Positions 36,060-47,819 of a stretch of 64,000 bases of DNA are shown here, in pieces; position 1 is the first letter of the stretch; each line of letters starts with the position of its first letter. The DNA comes from Rhizophagus irregularis (lineage: Eukaryota > Glomeromycota > Glomeromycetes > Glomerales > Glomeraceae), in assembly GCF_026210795.1 (NCBI RefSeq), contig NC_089452.1, positions 1,178,001 to 1,242,000 on the forward strand, written 5' to 3'. The notes below the pieces were generated by a model. That model did not search any database and had not been told where the DNA came from. It saw only the letters and a list, made by a program, of their open reading frames with translations. The position numbers and the translations under genes are program-made.

Positions 36060-37040
36060 GTGATGAGCTGTAGCAGTATTTCCGCAGGTATCAAAAAATT
36101 TTTTCAGTTTTTAGATCATTTTTTTTTATTTTAAAATCTCGTTAACCGATATTTTTTTCAAAAACTTTTTTTTTCAACTTTTTTTAAATCATTTTTTTTA
36201 AAAAAATTTTTTCCTTCATTCGGTTTAGTTTTTTTTTCTAAAACTTTTTTCATTTTTCTTTTTCGATTTGGTTTTTTTTGAGCCGAATTTTTTTAAAATT
36301 TTTTTCCTTTATAATCTATACTATATACAATTTTTTTATATATTGTTATATAGTACATTATTTATTTTTATTTTTTAGACTTGAATCTAGATCAGTAATC
36401 GGATTGACGCTGCGATGTTACGGTAAGCACCTTTTTTTCATCCTTATTTTCAATAATATTTTTTTCCTAATTATTCTTTTTTCGTTCTTTCACCCAGCCG
36501 AATGATGCTGCGGTGCTACGGCAAGCGCCTTTTTTTTCGATTTTTAATTTTAATATTTTTTTTTCCGAATTATTTTTTACTAATTTTTTTCCCTATTTTT
36601 TTTTTTATTCTTTCACCTTTGAGGTTTGGATCAAAGTCAGTACTCGAAATAAATATTTTTTTGGGAATTGTTAACCGTCACCTGGGTATTCAATCACGTG
36701 ATAGATTTAATATTTTTGATTGGCCAGATTGGCCACATGATTGCGTCATGTTATTCGGTTCTTTCGGTCTCAAGGTATTTTTCTTTTCTTTTATTTTTAT
36801 TTCTAACTTACATTCTGCTTACACTTTGTTTCTTATTACTCTATTTCATTATTTTTAGGTCCTTTAGTCCTTCCGGTTCTGCAATTAAGGTTCGGTTGTT
36901 TTTCACTTTACGTTTCGTTTCTTACTCATTTTTTTTATTTTTTTTATTTTGTTTCTGTTTCATATTTCGTTTTTCACAAATTTTATTTCATTTTTTTTTT
37001 AGATATTTTAGTTCTTTCGGTTCTACAATTAATAAAGGTA
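36060..37040 (+). other. Second micro-exon-like array in a T-rich tract
   Basis: Short segments bounded by splice-like signals repeat along the plus strand: 36379-36422 (after TTTTTTAG, before GTAAGC), 36498-36520 (after CACCCAG, before GCAAGC), a segment ending at 36774 (before GTATTT), 36859-36889 (after TTTTTAG, before GTTCGG) and 37003-37037 (after TTTTTTTAG, before GTATGT). The first two share GACGCTGCGATGTTACG / GATGCTGCGGTGCTACG, and the last three share CTTTCGGTTCT-type cores. The spacers are 75-110 nt of almost pure T and A. No long frame exists. Coding status is unproven. Confidence 0.45.
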
Positions 37041-39178
37041 TGTTTATTTATTTATTAATTTATTTTTCGTTTCTATCTTATATTTCGTTTCTTACTAACT
37101 TATTTTTTTTTACTATTTTTACTTGGTTTCCTATCATTACCCAACCTCCTATCATGATCATTTTTTTATTTTTTGTATTATTTCTCATTATTCCATCCTT
37201 CCGTCTCCCATCACTCCTCTTCGTCTCCCAGCATGTCCTATTTCTCCTTTTTGTTTCCTATCACTTCTCATTACTTTTTCATCTTCTATTACTCCATTGT
37301 TGTTTCATTTTTTTATTAGCATCTTTCTCCTTGATCATTGTAATTTACCTATCTTTATTATTTATTATTGTTGTTTTTTTATTTGTATCACTTCATTAAG
37401 AGTAAATACGGTGATTTTTTTCTTTAAAAAAAATTTTTTGCAAACATATTTATTCAAAATAATCTTATTTAATGAAATTTTATTTGCAATTATTAAAATT
37501 TAAGTCACACATTTACGATTTTAGACTTCGCGATCAAAAATTAGCTAAGTTAAAAAAATCAGCCATCAGCCAATTAATAAATTTACTATATACTATTGTA
37601 CATCATGTGACATATTTGAAAAAAAACCCAGGCGAGGCGACAATTGCCCAGGCGACGGTTAGCAATCCCCCCTTTTTATTTGAATAAGTATGTTTTGTAT
37701 GATTTTTTTTTAGTTGAAGCTGTATTACAAACGTAAACCATAATCGTTGCTAAATTTATTATGTGATTGGACCTGGATTATTACAGAAATCGTGGAAGAT
37801 ATAGAAGTTTTGATAGAAAAATATAAATCAGAAGGAGCAATTAAAAATTACAGAGGTGATTTGGTGTTGTAAATCTTAATTAATTATTTTTTTGTTCAAT
37901 GTAAGGTATTTTATATAAATAAATTTATACTTTATTTAAATATTATCATCGTCTGTTTAAAACAAAAAATATTCATTATTGATATATGAACAAATATTGG
38001 TAATAGATTACTAAAGGTGAACGCTCTCCAGAATCCTTTTTTGTTTGGCGGATTAGTCATTCTGCTAAATATGTAGGCAGTATGACTTGGATTGACATAT
38101 TGATACTAATTAGAGAAGCCACTATATTATATTTGCTCGTAAAATATAATAAATAGTGTAAATAAATAATTATTTAGCCTGATCATTTATTTTTAATTTA
38201 TTTATTTTTTTTTGTTTGTTAATATTTGATTTTTTTCATTTTAATTAATTATTTTAAAATATTAAGAAGGAAAACGTAGTTTATAACATTATTATAACAT
38301 TTACACTAAGACTTATATGGTACATTGGTACACCAGTATTGACAAATCTATCATCGCTTGTTCAGATGATCACAATTCCACTATGTTGTGAAATATTTAT
38401 ACTGTAGGTCTAGACTCATAGGAAGCAATATAATGATACATAAAAACTTTATTAAGTAATTAAGTTTTTATATTTATAATTGTAAAAATAGAAATAAGAT
38501 TAAATAAAAAAGAAAATATTTTAATAGGTTACTATGAACGTGGTTCAATGGTTGTTTTTACGTACAAATAATTTAACTTATAAATTTAACTAAAAATCTT
38601 ACTATATATATTAACTTGATTTATCCATCTTGTAGTCTTATACATAATTTATTGAAATTTTACTTACAGAATAAATAGAAAAAAACAGAACATTTCATTG
38701 GTCAAATTTCATATACGTTGAACGCATAACGCCGACCAATTGTGTTTGAATCTTTGAATCTATAGCGTTTCTCATTATTTTGCTTTTATCACATTTCTAA
38801 CTAATTGAGTTGAAAAAAAAATCTACTGTTTTGAACATTTTTGAGATGTTTTTTAAAAAGATTGCTCAAAATCTAATAGTAAAAATATTCGTTTATCGAA
38901 CAATGGTAAAATGATTGCGATATATTTTAGAGGTGATTTTCATTCTTTGTGTATACGTGGAATAAAATTTCAAAACCACCACAAACAAGTCATCATTTGC
39001 GACAAATATTTCCTGTCTATTACGAAAAAAATACCAAGAAAAATTATCAAACATATATTAAAATTGTCTTAAACCACGCACAACATATATAATAAGTCGG
39101 TACATAAATTCTTTATTTATTTAATGTACAAGCAACACTTACAGGATACAAAGTTAAACCCAAATATGAATTATCTTA
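37041..39178. other. AT-rich region without intact genes
   Basis: 37041-37400 is T-rich low-complexity sequence. CCCAGGCGAGGCGACAATTG is followed directly by a partial repeat (CCCAGGCGACGG) near 37628-37660. An F-box relic lies at 37788-37872. The rest downstream to the lipase shows nothing recognisable. Confidence 0.45.
37788..37872 (+). pseudogene. C-terminal scrap of an F-box-like gene
   Basis: The sequence reads DIEVLIEKYKSEGAIKNYR and a stop, matching the C-terminal DLIEEYKSERIIKN of the gene at 43874-45268. Nothing of the upstream coding region remains. Confidence 0.6.
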
Positions 39179-40950
39179 TTACAATACCACATGAGCATCA
39201 GCTAATACTTTATCTATAATATTTTTATAATCTCCCACTATAAGTTCAAACTTGTCAGATCTCAAACGTTCCATGGCCATAAAATAACGATGAGGGTAGT
39301 GATTATGAAAATATCCTGGGATGAAAGATTCAATTTTATCCATAGTACAATCTTCCGATGAATGGTTTTCATAATAATCATTATAGGATTCTATATTATG
39401 TTTACCAAGAATAACATTTAAAACATTATTTAATGTAATCTCACTATCTTCATAATCCTTCCTATCATCAATAAGTTTTTGTCTCAACAAGTCCTCCATC
39501 GATCCCAAGTTATCATCTACCTCATCATCATCATCATTATTTTTTTCACGAAAGACTATACCTTTAGGTTTATTGTTATCTAGAAAGAGATGAACTTTAT
39601 AACCGATACTATAATAATTAAGGATGTCATCTTTCGTGATATATCGACGTAATACACCGTACAAATGTTGTGGTGGCATTTTAGTAACGATATCATTGGT
39701 ATTAACGATTCGCCAAAGCGTTTTGTTTTCTTCAAAATTTTTGTGAAAGATGCCATTGAATGAAGATGCGAATTCTTTATCTCCTACGGCTGGTCCAGCA
39801 AAAACATAAGCGTCTCGTAACACACAGTATTCCGGAAGAGTACCAATCTTTATAAGCCTGAAAAACAAAAGAAGTAAAATTTAATACCCAATATATTTTT
39901 AACTTAAAAATTTAAAATCTGGTATAAAAAAAATCACCTTGCATAGAAAACCTGTGCCAAAGCCGCGCCAAGTGAATGACCAGTTATCCAAATGTTAACT
40001 TTTTTTTTGTTTCTCTCATGCATCTTTTTGGCTATATTACATATAGCCTCAACCATTCGTTTAGCAGGATAGCTTTCTTTAGTTTCATCCGAAGTTTTAG
40101 GGAAAAAATTATCATAAAAACCTTTATGAATCTCTCCAAACACGAATTGGCTTGCATCCACTCGCATAAAAAGAAAATCTGTTAACCACTCAGTAAAATT
40201 TGTTGGTGATGTACCTTTAAATGTTATAACAATGAAATTATTCTCTTGATTATTTTTATGTTCGGATAAATACATTCCAGAAAATAGAGAATCAGGACTG
40301 TTAAGTTCCGAGAGTGGTAGAAAATTAAACTTCAAATCTTTGGCTTTTTTATCGATATCTTCATACGCTTCACGACATTCATCTATAAGATCTTCGAAGT
40401 CATCACCCTCATGAATTTTTAATTTCTTATAAACTTCACGAACTTTATCAACTTTTTGGTCGTAGATGATGGTGCTTAGTATTAATAGAGTTTCAACCAT
40501 ATCGAGATTAAAGACTTTTGAATTACGATTGTTAGAACCTAATGCATTACGACCCTTTTGTACAATATCTTTTATATCATCTAATCCTTTTTTTGCAGTC
40601 ATAAGATTCCATTTATCCTCATTATAGAGTTCGAAATCAAATATCTTAATCATCTTGCATATTTCTAAAATAATATTCACTGGAAAGAGTATTAAGGAAG
40701 TAATAAAAAAAGATAAGATCATGAACATAAAATTAAATGGTTGACTTAGTGGAAGCGTCAGATCTGTAAAAAGAGATAGTAAAATATGACTGGCCATAAC
40801 ATGAATAAAACGAATATATTCTAAAGTCGTTTTAAGTAATGAAAATATTTGTTTTTCCATAATAAATTCTACCCATTTTGATGGTCTTGGAATGTAAGAT
40901 AAGTCATTTAAAAAATATAAGTAAAATTCTCTATCTTCCATTTCATTCAT
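39179..40950 (-). CDS. Class 3 (fungal) lipase family protein
   Basis: Exon 1 (40950-39938) and exon 2 (39857-39179) join across an 80-nt intron (GTGATT...TTTTCAG), AG|G coding Arg, for 563 residues. The serine-hydrolase elbow GHSLGAALAQ ends exon 1. FAGPAVGD, then NTNDIVTKMPP (probable catalytic Asp) and a His-rich segment near YFHNHYPHRYF (probable catalytic His) are in exon 2. FKGTSPTNFTEWLTDF is the usual block before the elbow. A hydrophobic region around residues 55-115 suggests membrane attachment. It should hydrolyse acyl esters of glycerolipids; substrate unknown. An in-frame ATG at 41028 would add 26 residues including six lysines from a poly-A tract, so I prefer MNEMEDREF at 40950. 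Confidence 0.88.
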
Positions 40951-41959
40951 GACGGATTTCTTTTTTTTTTTTTTTATTATTACGAAAACAACTTTTATGG
41001 GGTATTTATTATTTCCCAGGATCAACATAGCATGCTATTACATAATCGACTATACTTAGTTGGCAATTTTTGATTGATGAACATTGCCAAGTATAGACGC
41101 CAATCTTAATCTGCATGTGAATTGTGAACCAAGAAATAAATTCATGTGAAACTGACTTCATATAGAAATAGACTGGACAACTGAAAATTGGTCTTTTCTC
41201 AAAAAAAAGACCGGATCACCAGAACACGTGCCAATCGTACCATTACCAAATTAGCAATTAAAAGAAAGCAAAAGCTTGACAACTATATATTTACTGTATA
41301 AATATTGAATTGAACAATATCTTCCACTAAATTCCTAAACATTGTTTATTTAATAAAATTAATTTTCGCTTTTTATTCCAAATAAAAAAATAACTTACGT
41401 AATTGACGATCAAATGATTGCTGTTTCCATAAAATTATATTAACTTTTAGATAATAATTCTGGTAAATAATTTCTGAGTACAATATTTATTAGTATTATG
41501 AAAGATATATCAAGTAGCCTATTACTATTTCCGATCTCTTTTAACTCCTTCGTTTTCACCTAATGGCTTTAATGTTTCACGATTTGAAAATTTGATTGAA
41601 AAATATATAATTTTAACGTTTTTAATTTTTTAAAATAAATATTTTTATGTATTTAAATCTTTATATATGAATTATTTTTTAAATATGATGTTCAAAGAAT
41701 TTTATTTGACAATTTTATAACAAAATTATTATATTCTAAACATAAAAAAATGACGTTTGTGAGTATAGCAGAATATTTAAGTTTATTATATAATTATCAT
41801 CAAATTTAATAATAATAATATTAGTACAATGATTTTTGTACGCCTAAAATTTCATTTTATACAAATTTTCTGCCTTGACTATTTTGATTTATTAATGACG
41901 CATATCAGTGAATCGGAAAAATACAATACTTTATTAGCCCGAAAAAAAATTAATCTAGT
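40951..41959. other. AT-rich intergenic region
   Basis: Contains the lipase upstream region and a small imperfect hairpin (CTATACTTAGTTGGCAAT ... ATTGCCAAGTATAG, 41049-41096). No gene is supported. Confidence 0.4.
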
Positions 41960-42420
41960 GAATCAAATATCTCTGATAAAAATACTGATATGGTAAACAC
42001 AAATAATTGTTCGTATTACAATAAACCTTAAGCTGAAGAATTATGGTGTAAAGAATGTATTAATTCTTTAGAAAAATTAGCAAAAAATGGTGATAAAAAA
42101 GCAATGTTTAATTTAGCTAAATGTTATCATGGTGGAAATGGAACAGAAAACAACTTTGAGGAAGCCTTCTATTGGTATCAAAAATCAGCAGAAAATGGTT
42201 ATACTTATGCAATGTTTAATTTAGCTTACAGTTATAGTAATGGAGAAGGTAATTTAGCTAAATGTTATAAAAATGGAAAAGGAACAGAAAAGAATTTTGA
42301 AAAAGCCTTTTATTGGTATCAAAAATCAGCAGAAAATAGTTATACTTATGGCAATGTTTAATTTAGCCATATGTTATACATGTAAAGGTTCAAGATGTCT
42401 TTTCAGTATTTGTCTCTAAA
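41960..42420 (+). pseudogene. Fragment of a Sel1/kinase gene
   Basis: The 5' end matches the start of the gene at 15871: ISDKN, a changed NCSYYN in place of CLYC, then EELWCKECINSLEKLAKNGD, with a TAA just before it (CCT TAA GCT). Three Sel1 units follow; one is truncated at NGEGNLAKCYKNG, and a base insertion near 42350 (TATGGCAATG for TATGCAATG) ends the frame. No kinase part follows. Confidence 0.8.
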
Positions 42421-43873
42421 CAACTCCATGTATAAGATTTTCGTATTACGTAAAGCAGACAACCTAAGCTCGTTAGTGTTTGTTAAATGAATGAAACTTT
42501 TATTTTTAATAATGAAAAGAAATATAAATTCAATATTACTAAACTATAGTAATAAAAATTAACCATTTACTATATTATTTATTAGTATATTGCAAATTCA
42601 AAATTTTGGTTACCAAAATTTTTAATGCTAAAAAAATCCAAAAAATATTTATTAAAGTAGGTCGAATTTTGTTCAAAAATTTATGAAAAGATTAAAACCA
42701 AGTTGATAAAGGATGTGGTTTTATTTCTAATTCAATTATATTTATTCATTAAATAAAGTACAAGTGTGCAACTAAATAAAAAAATTGTATAATTAATTTA
42801 TAAAACAACCAAATATTATATATTTAATGTATTAAGGTATGGAGTACTTTATAAAAAGTGGAAAAGAAAATTAAGTTTAATTCTGGCCTTGAAGATTAAA
42901 AAAGAAAAACATGAATATAGTTATAGTTATTCAAGATTAAAAAAAGGTGGTGTTATCCTTTTAATAAATAGATTTTATAAATGATTATTTTAGTCCTCTA
43001 TCTATGTAAAATTAGTTTACGATTTATCAGACAAAAGTTTTTTTATTGATTTAGATTAAAATTATTTTTTATATATCATTCTTAAAAATAATTTCAATAT
43101 TTTACATGATTCTATTTATGACGGTATTTACAAATGGCAATTTATTGAAAGAAAAATACGGCTATTTTGGTAGTCATTTATTTGCGGGTAGATGCTATGG
43201 TAAAAGGGCTGGAGACGCTAGCCGAGACACGAGTTGCCTGGCTTGATTTCATTTTGGGTTATAAAGTTCAATTTTTAGTTCCGAGAAGTTCTATATTAGT
43301 ACACTTGCCTTTCTTTAAATTTTTTTTTTTGATTGGTTTCGTTGCTGATGTGTACAAATGAGAAAAATTCTTAATAATTAACCAGAATTAGAAGTATTAT
43401 GACGTATTTGTCATCCTTATTTCGGATCATATTTTTCCGATTCACTTGGAAGGATAAAATGATCGGCAATCAATTTTCAGACGCAATTTTGATGAACCGA
43501 AGCATAAATTTATGGTGAAATCAACATAATTTCAATTTATCTCCAAAAAGGAATATTCCGTTACTCTTTTACTAGAAATTTTTGTATTAAAATTACTGGG
43601 CTTTAAAATGATTTTGCGTTGCGGATTCTTAGTTTGTGTCAAAATAAATAAGTGTGTCACGTGACGCATAAATCAAGAATTTGTACAATATGAAACATGT
43701 GTAGCATATCACAAAATGATTTACAATAACACTATATATAGGCAAAGTTACAGCCGAAAAAAAAAAAATTATTTTTTTCATTTTTTTCATAACTGGTCGG
43801 AATTAAGAAAATTCTAACCAAACGTCATAAAAAAATCTAAGAAAATAAAATTCTGACCGGAACTATAACAAAA
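42421..43873. other. AT-rich intergenic region
   Basis: No supported gene. Just upstream of the F-box-like ATG, at 43795-43865, TGGTCGGAATTAAGAAAATTC and ATAAAATTCTGACCGGAACT form an imperfect inverted repeat. GTCACGTGAC occurs near 43656. Confidence 0.4.
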
Positions 43874-45268
43874 ATGTCCAAATTGAGCATTGATATTTTT
43901 TACTTGATATTTAAAGAATTTCTAAATGATAAAAAGAATTTGTATTCATGTCTTTTAGTTAATAAAACATTTTGTGAATTAATTATTCCTATTTTATGGA
44001 ATAATCCTTGGAAATTCTTAAAATTGGGGAAAGAAAATTCATTATTATATGTTATTACTTCACACTTATCAGATGAGTCAAGGAATAATTTATGTCGAGA
44101 TATATTTAATCATTCGCATGAAAAAGTAAAGAAACCTTTATTTGACTATATTAGTTTTTGTAAACATTTAAATTTAGGTATAATTCAAAATATAATTGAT
44201 GCTGTATGGATTAAAGGTGAAGCAACAAATGTCAAAAATAAAATATTCAACCTTTTTATTAATGAAAATATGAGAATTTCACACCTTTATATACCTTATA
44301 AATTTGATATTCAAATACATCATATTCCTGGAGCCAAAAGCTGCTTTTCAGAAATTGAATTTCTTAGTTGTAACACTAACATAAAAGATAATATTGTAAC
44401 TGGATTAATGGAAACATGCAAATCTATTAGAAAATTGGAACTTATTATCGAAACAGGAAAAAATAATTATAAGATTGTTGAATTAATCAAATCCATAAAA
44501 AAATTATATAGTATTAACTTAATGTGTTATTCATACGAAAGTGAATCATTTTGTGAAACTCTTGAAAATTCATTGATTAAACATGCAAATACCATAAAAT
44601 ATTTTAAGACAACAAAACGTCCTAGCACGAATATACTTTCATATTTTATTAATTTAAGAGTATTAGAGTTAGATAGTTTTCATTATATGCCATGGAATTG
44701 TTTAGAAAATTTATCTTTACCATTCTTAAAAATCTTAAAAGTCAAACATGTTCTAACAGATAATTTAACAGGTTTAATTGAAAATACAAGTGGAACTCTT
44801 ATTGAAATAAGTATTACTTGGCGAATATGTCATAGTAAGATTAATTATAAGAAAATTATTCAGGCTATATATCAAAATTGTCCAAATCTTAAGTATCTTA
44901 AATTAGTGATTAAAAAAAAAAATATTATTGATCTAGAAAAATTATTAATTCAATGTCAATATTTAGAAGGATTATATCTTGTTATTGAAGATAAAGTGGA
45001 TGAATTTAATTTGAACAATTTATTCAAAGTATTGGCCAATTCATCACCAACTAATTTGTTTAAATTTAAATTTTCTTTTTTTGAAATTAAATTTAATTCT
45101 TTGAAATTATTTCTTGATAATTGGAAAGGTAGACATCCCATGTTATTACAATTTGGCAGCGATCAATTGGATGAAATAAAAGATTTGATAGAAGAATATA
45201 AATCAGAAAGAATAATTAAAAATTGTGATTATAATTTTCATGATGAAGAATTTGAATGGTCTAATTAA
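43874..45268 (+). CDS. F-box-like protein with leucine-rich-repeat-like body
   Basis: A single exon of 464 residues. The N-terminal 45 residues (MSKLSIDIFYLIFKEFLND..LYSCLLVNKTFCELIIPILWNNPW) fit the F-box-like pattern, which in known proteins binds Skp1 in an SCF ubiquitin ligase. The rest is a run of leucine/isoleucine-rich segments (LFINENMRISHLYIP, IEFLSCNTNI, CKSIRKLELI, LRVLELD, LSLPFLKILK, LIENTSG, CPNLKYLKL), probably substrate-binding. The C-terminus LKLFLDNWKGRHPMLLQ is shared with the three other intact copies here. Start is the first ATG after a non-coding leader. No lesion is visible. Confidence 0.88.
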   Translation: MSKLSIDIFYLIFKEFLNDKKNLYSCLLVNKTFCELIIPILWNNPWKFLKLGKENSLLYVITSHLSDESRNNLCRDIFNHSHEKVKKPLFDYISFCKHLNLGIIQNIIDAVWIKGEATNVKNKIFNLFINENMRISHLYIPYKFDIQIHHIPGAKSCFSEIEFLSCNTNIKDNIVTGLMETCKSIRKLELIIETGKNNYKIVELIKSIKKLYSINLMCYSYESESFCETLENSLIKHANTIKYFKTTKRPSTNILSYFINLRVLELDSFHYMPWNCLENLSLPFLKILKVKHVLTDNLTGLIENTSGTLIEISITWRICHSKINYKKIIQAIYQNCPNLKYLKLVIKKKNIIDLEKLLIQCQYLEGLYLVIEDKVDEFNLNNLFKVLANSSPTNLFKFKFSFFEIKFNSLKLFLDNWKGRHPMLLQFGSDQLDEIKDLIEEYKSERIIKNCDYNFHDEEFEWSN

Positions 45269-47580
45269 TTTATTGATCTATTCTGCAATATAGATTGATG
45301 ATAAATCAGAATATCATAAGAGTTGCTAAATGAATCACAAACAAATATTTAAATGAAGTGCGTTCTTTTACTATATTATTTCTTTTATATTATTTCTTAT
45401 TAGTTTATTGTATTACTTTAGCCTTCATGAGAATAAATTGGACTTTTCGTTATTATGAGGTATTAAAAGGGAATTCATTTAAAATATATAAACATTAAGT
45501 CATGTAACATATTTTACTTGATAATAAAATTTAATAATATTTTTTGGGATTTGGGACACGTGATTTTATTACATGGTGTAAAATTAATGTTATATTCTTT
45601 TTTAGTAGCACCGACTAAGATTTTCGGAGCGCAATATGTGGCAATATTTTTTTGTTTATATTAATTATTATCTGTTATTATAATGTAATTATTTTTAATT
45701 TTTTTCTACGCTACCAAAAATGTTCGGTATATATTTTATTTATTACTTTTTAAAGAATTTGTCAGCGGATGGGCGTTATAAAATCGCAATTATGATAAAT
45801 GTACTTATGTTGAGGAGGTAATTTAATACTTCTGATTGGAATGGAATATAGCCTTCAACCGAATAGCACCCATTATAATGTAAAACGTATATTGATTACA
45901 TTAAACGCAAAGTGTAAAGATAATACGTAAGGATTTCATTTATCTGAATTTTATAGTATCACAGACCTTTACGATCATATATTTATCTTCTTCAGGCATG
46001 CATTCCAGTTATTTTTTAAATTTGAAAAGCAATATTAAGAACTTTAAAGATTAAAAAAAATTTCACTTCTTTTAACTATAAATGAACGGTATTTTTGAGT
46101 TTTGATCTTAAGAAAGTTTATGATTATTGGAAAAGTTAAATCATTAAGGGTTATAAAAGTATCCTTTTAGTTTTGTATCCTTTTTTTAAAGAATATAATA
46201 TCTTTAATTGATATTCAAGTTTGGATGAATAATTTATAAATATAGTCATATAGGAGAAATTTACACTAATCATTTTCGGATGTGAATTTGTTAAATGAAA
46301 GTTATTCAAAAAGTTGAATATATTCCAGACCGTTGGATGTATTAATTTTATTTTCTGGCAAATAAATTTAATTTTCTATAATTTGGAATAAGTTTGATCT
46401 TAATGCATCTTGATTTTTATCCTTAAAGAATAAATCCTAAGAGCGGTTGAAAACTTTAAATGAACTTCAAATAAAGACTATTTTATGAGTATTTATAATA
46501 TATTAATTTATTTATTATTAATAACATCTAATGATAACTTAATATATGTATATAAAGTATATTAGTAAAGAATCACGTACTCGTTACTATAATACATTAT
46601 TATTTGGATCTGGCATAATATAAAAGTTCAAGCTTGCTTATCCTGTTAGTTGTTAGAAGCATCATGTAGTTAATATCTGTCGAAAACTATCTGAATATCT
46701 GCAGTTTACGGTAGATCATTAGAATTACCATTATTGCCTTCTCGAGATGAGCCTGACGAGTCCGCTAGGGATGAGATGCTGTAAGGAATATGTTTATTAC
46801 TATCCATGGTTTATTTGAATAACGTAATTACTTTGATATTATTATATCCAAGTGTTGAAACACCATTCTTTAGTTGTAGCAGCCTTCGTAGGAACTGAAA
46901 AATAGTGACTACTTTGCCATCCTTGAGCATGCCCTACAAAATTCAAATAATTAAAGAAAAAAATTTACTGCGAGTAAATTTGTGTAACAATACCAAGTCC
47001 TTCCATGACATCCCAAAGTGAACAATTTTTGAACTTTGGAAGAGACTTTTGAAACGAATAAAGCATAATTTATGCATGCATTTAGGTTGCATTGATATAA
47101 TAAATATTATTTCCAAGAAATATTCTTTTTCTAAATCGAATGATTTATTTGTTCTTTTTTTGAAACTCATAAAAGGAAATACATTACGACAATGCCAATT
47201 CCTTAAGAAGACATATCACATTGATCAATATGATCGTCAAAAAACAATTTACTTTTAGCCTAATCTAAAATTAGAAAATTATGAACATCGGAAAAACGAC
47301 ACATTATGTAATACAGTAAAAAAGTAATAACTTATTGTAACAATGATTTTTTTTTTTATTTTTTTGTTGATCTAAAAATAATCCTTTCAAAATCAACGAA
47401 GAAAAAAATATATATATATAAAGCGATGGATTTCGAAAGATTTTTTGTTCAGAAAACATTCATTAGATAAATATAAGATTTTGCATAAAATTTACATAAA
47501 CATAGATATTATCATATTAGAAAATATAGATTTCAATAATTCATAAACGTGTATAGAGCGTAAATCATCACCGTACGAAA
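45269..47580. other. Intergenic region containing a hammerhead-like fold
   Basis: Apart from the fold at 46705-46784 nothing is recognised. Small open frames near 46943-47258 have no family signature. Confidence 0.4.
46705..46784 (+). ncRNA. Decayed hammerhead ribozyme (type III arrangement)
   Basis: The core CTGACGA (46753-46759, consensus CUGANGA) is followed by stem II GTCC/GGAT with a GCTAG loop, then GAGA where GAAA is expected (46773-46776). A stem III strand (TGCTGTAA) pairs, with two bulges and a wobble, with TTTACGG at 46705-46711. Next comes the cleavage triplet GTA (46711-46713), and GATCAT (46714-46719) pairs with ATGAGC (46747-46752) as stem I with one A-G mismatch. All parts are in hammerhead order. 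The A14-to-G change should abolish cleavage. Such ribozymes occur in Penelope-like elements and retrozymes; no partner repeat is visible here. Confidence 0.45.
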
Positions 47581-47819
47581 ATGTCATTAGAATCTCAATC
47601 TAGAATTTTCACAAAATCAAATCTGGTTTATATACCTTTGTCTATAACAACCGCCCATACATTAAATTTCATCATTAATTCACCTTTATCAACATGGCAA
47701 GAATTTCCACCAAAATTACCTGATTCAATTCATTTATCAATATGGTTTATTCCATTGTTATTATTCATATCACTTACATTTGAACCAATTAGAACAAGAA
47801 AACGTTTTTACACTTTATT

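Noticed and set aside
36668-37503. Long T-rich open frames predicting hydrophobic proteins
   Set aside because: They are made almost wholly of Phe, Leu, Ile and Ser from low-complexity T-rich DNA, overlap in several frames and lack any domain signature.
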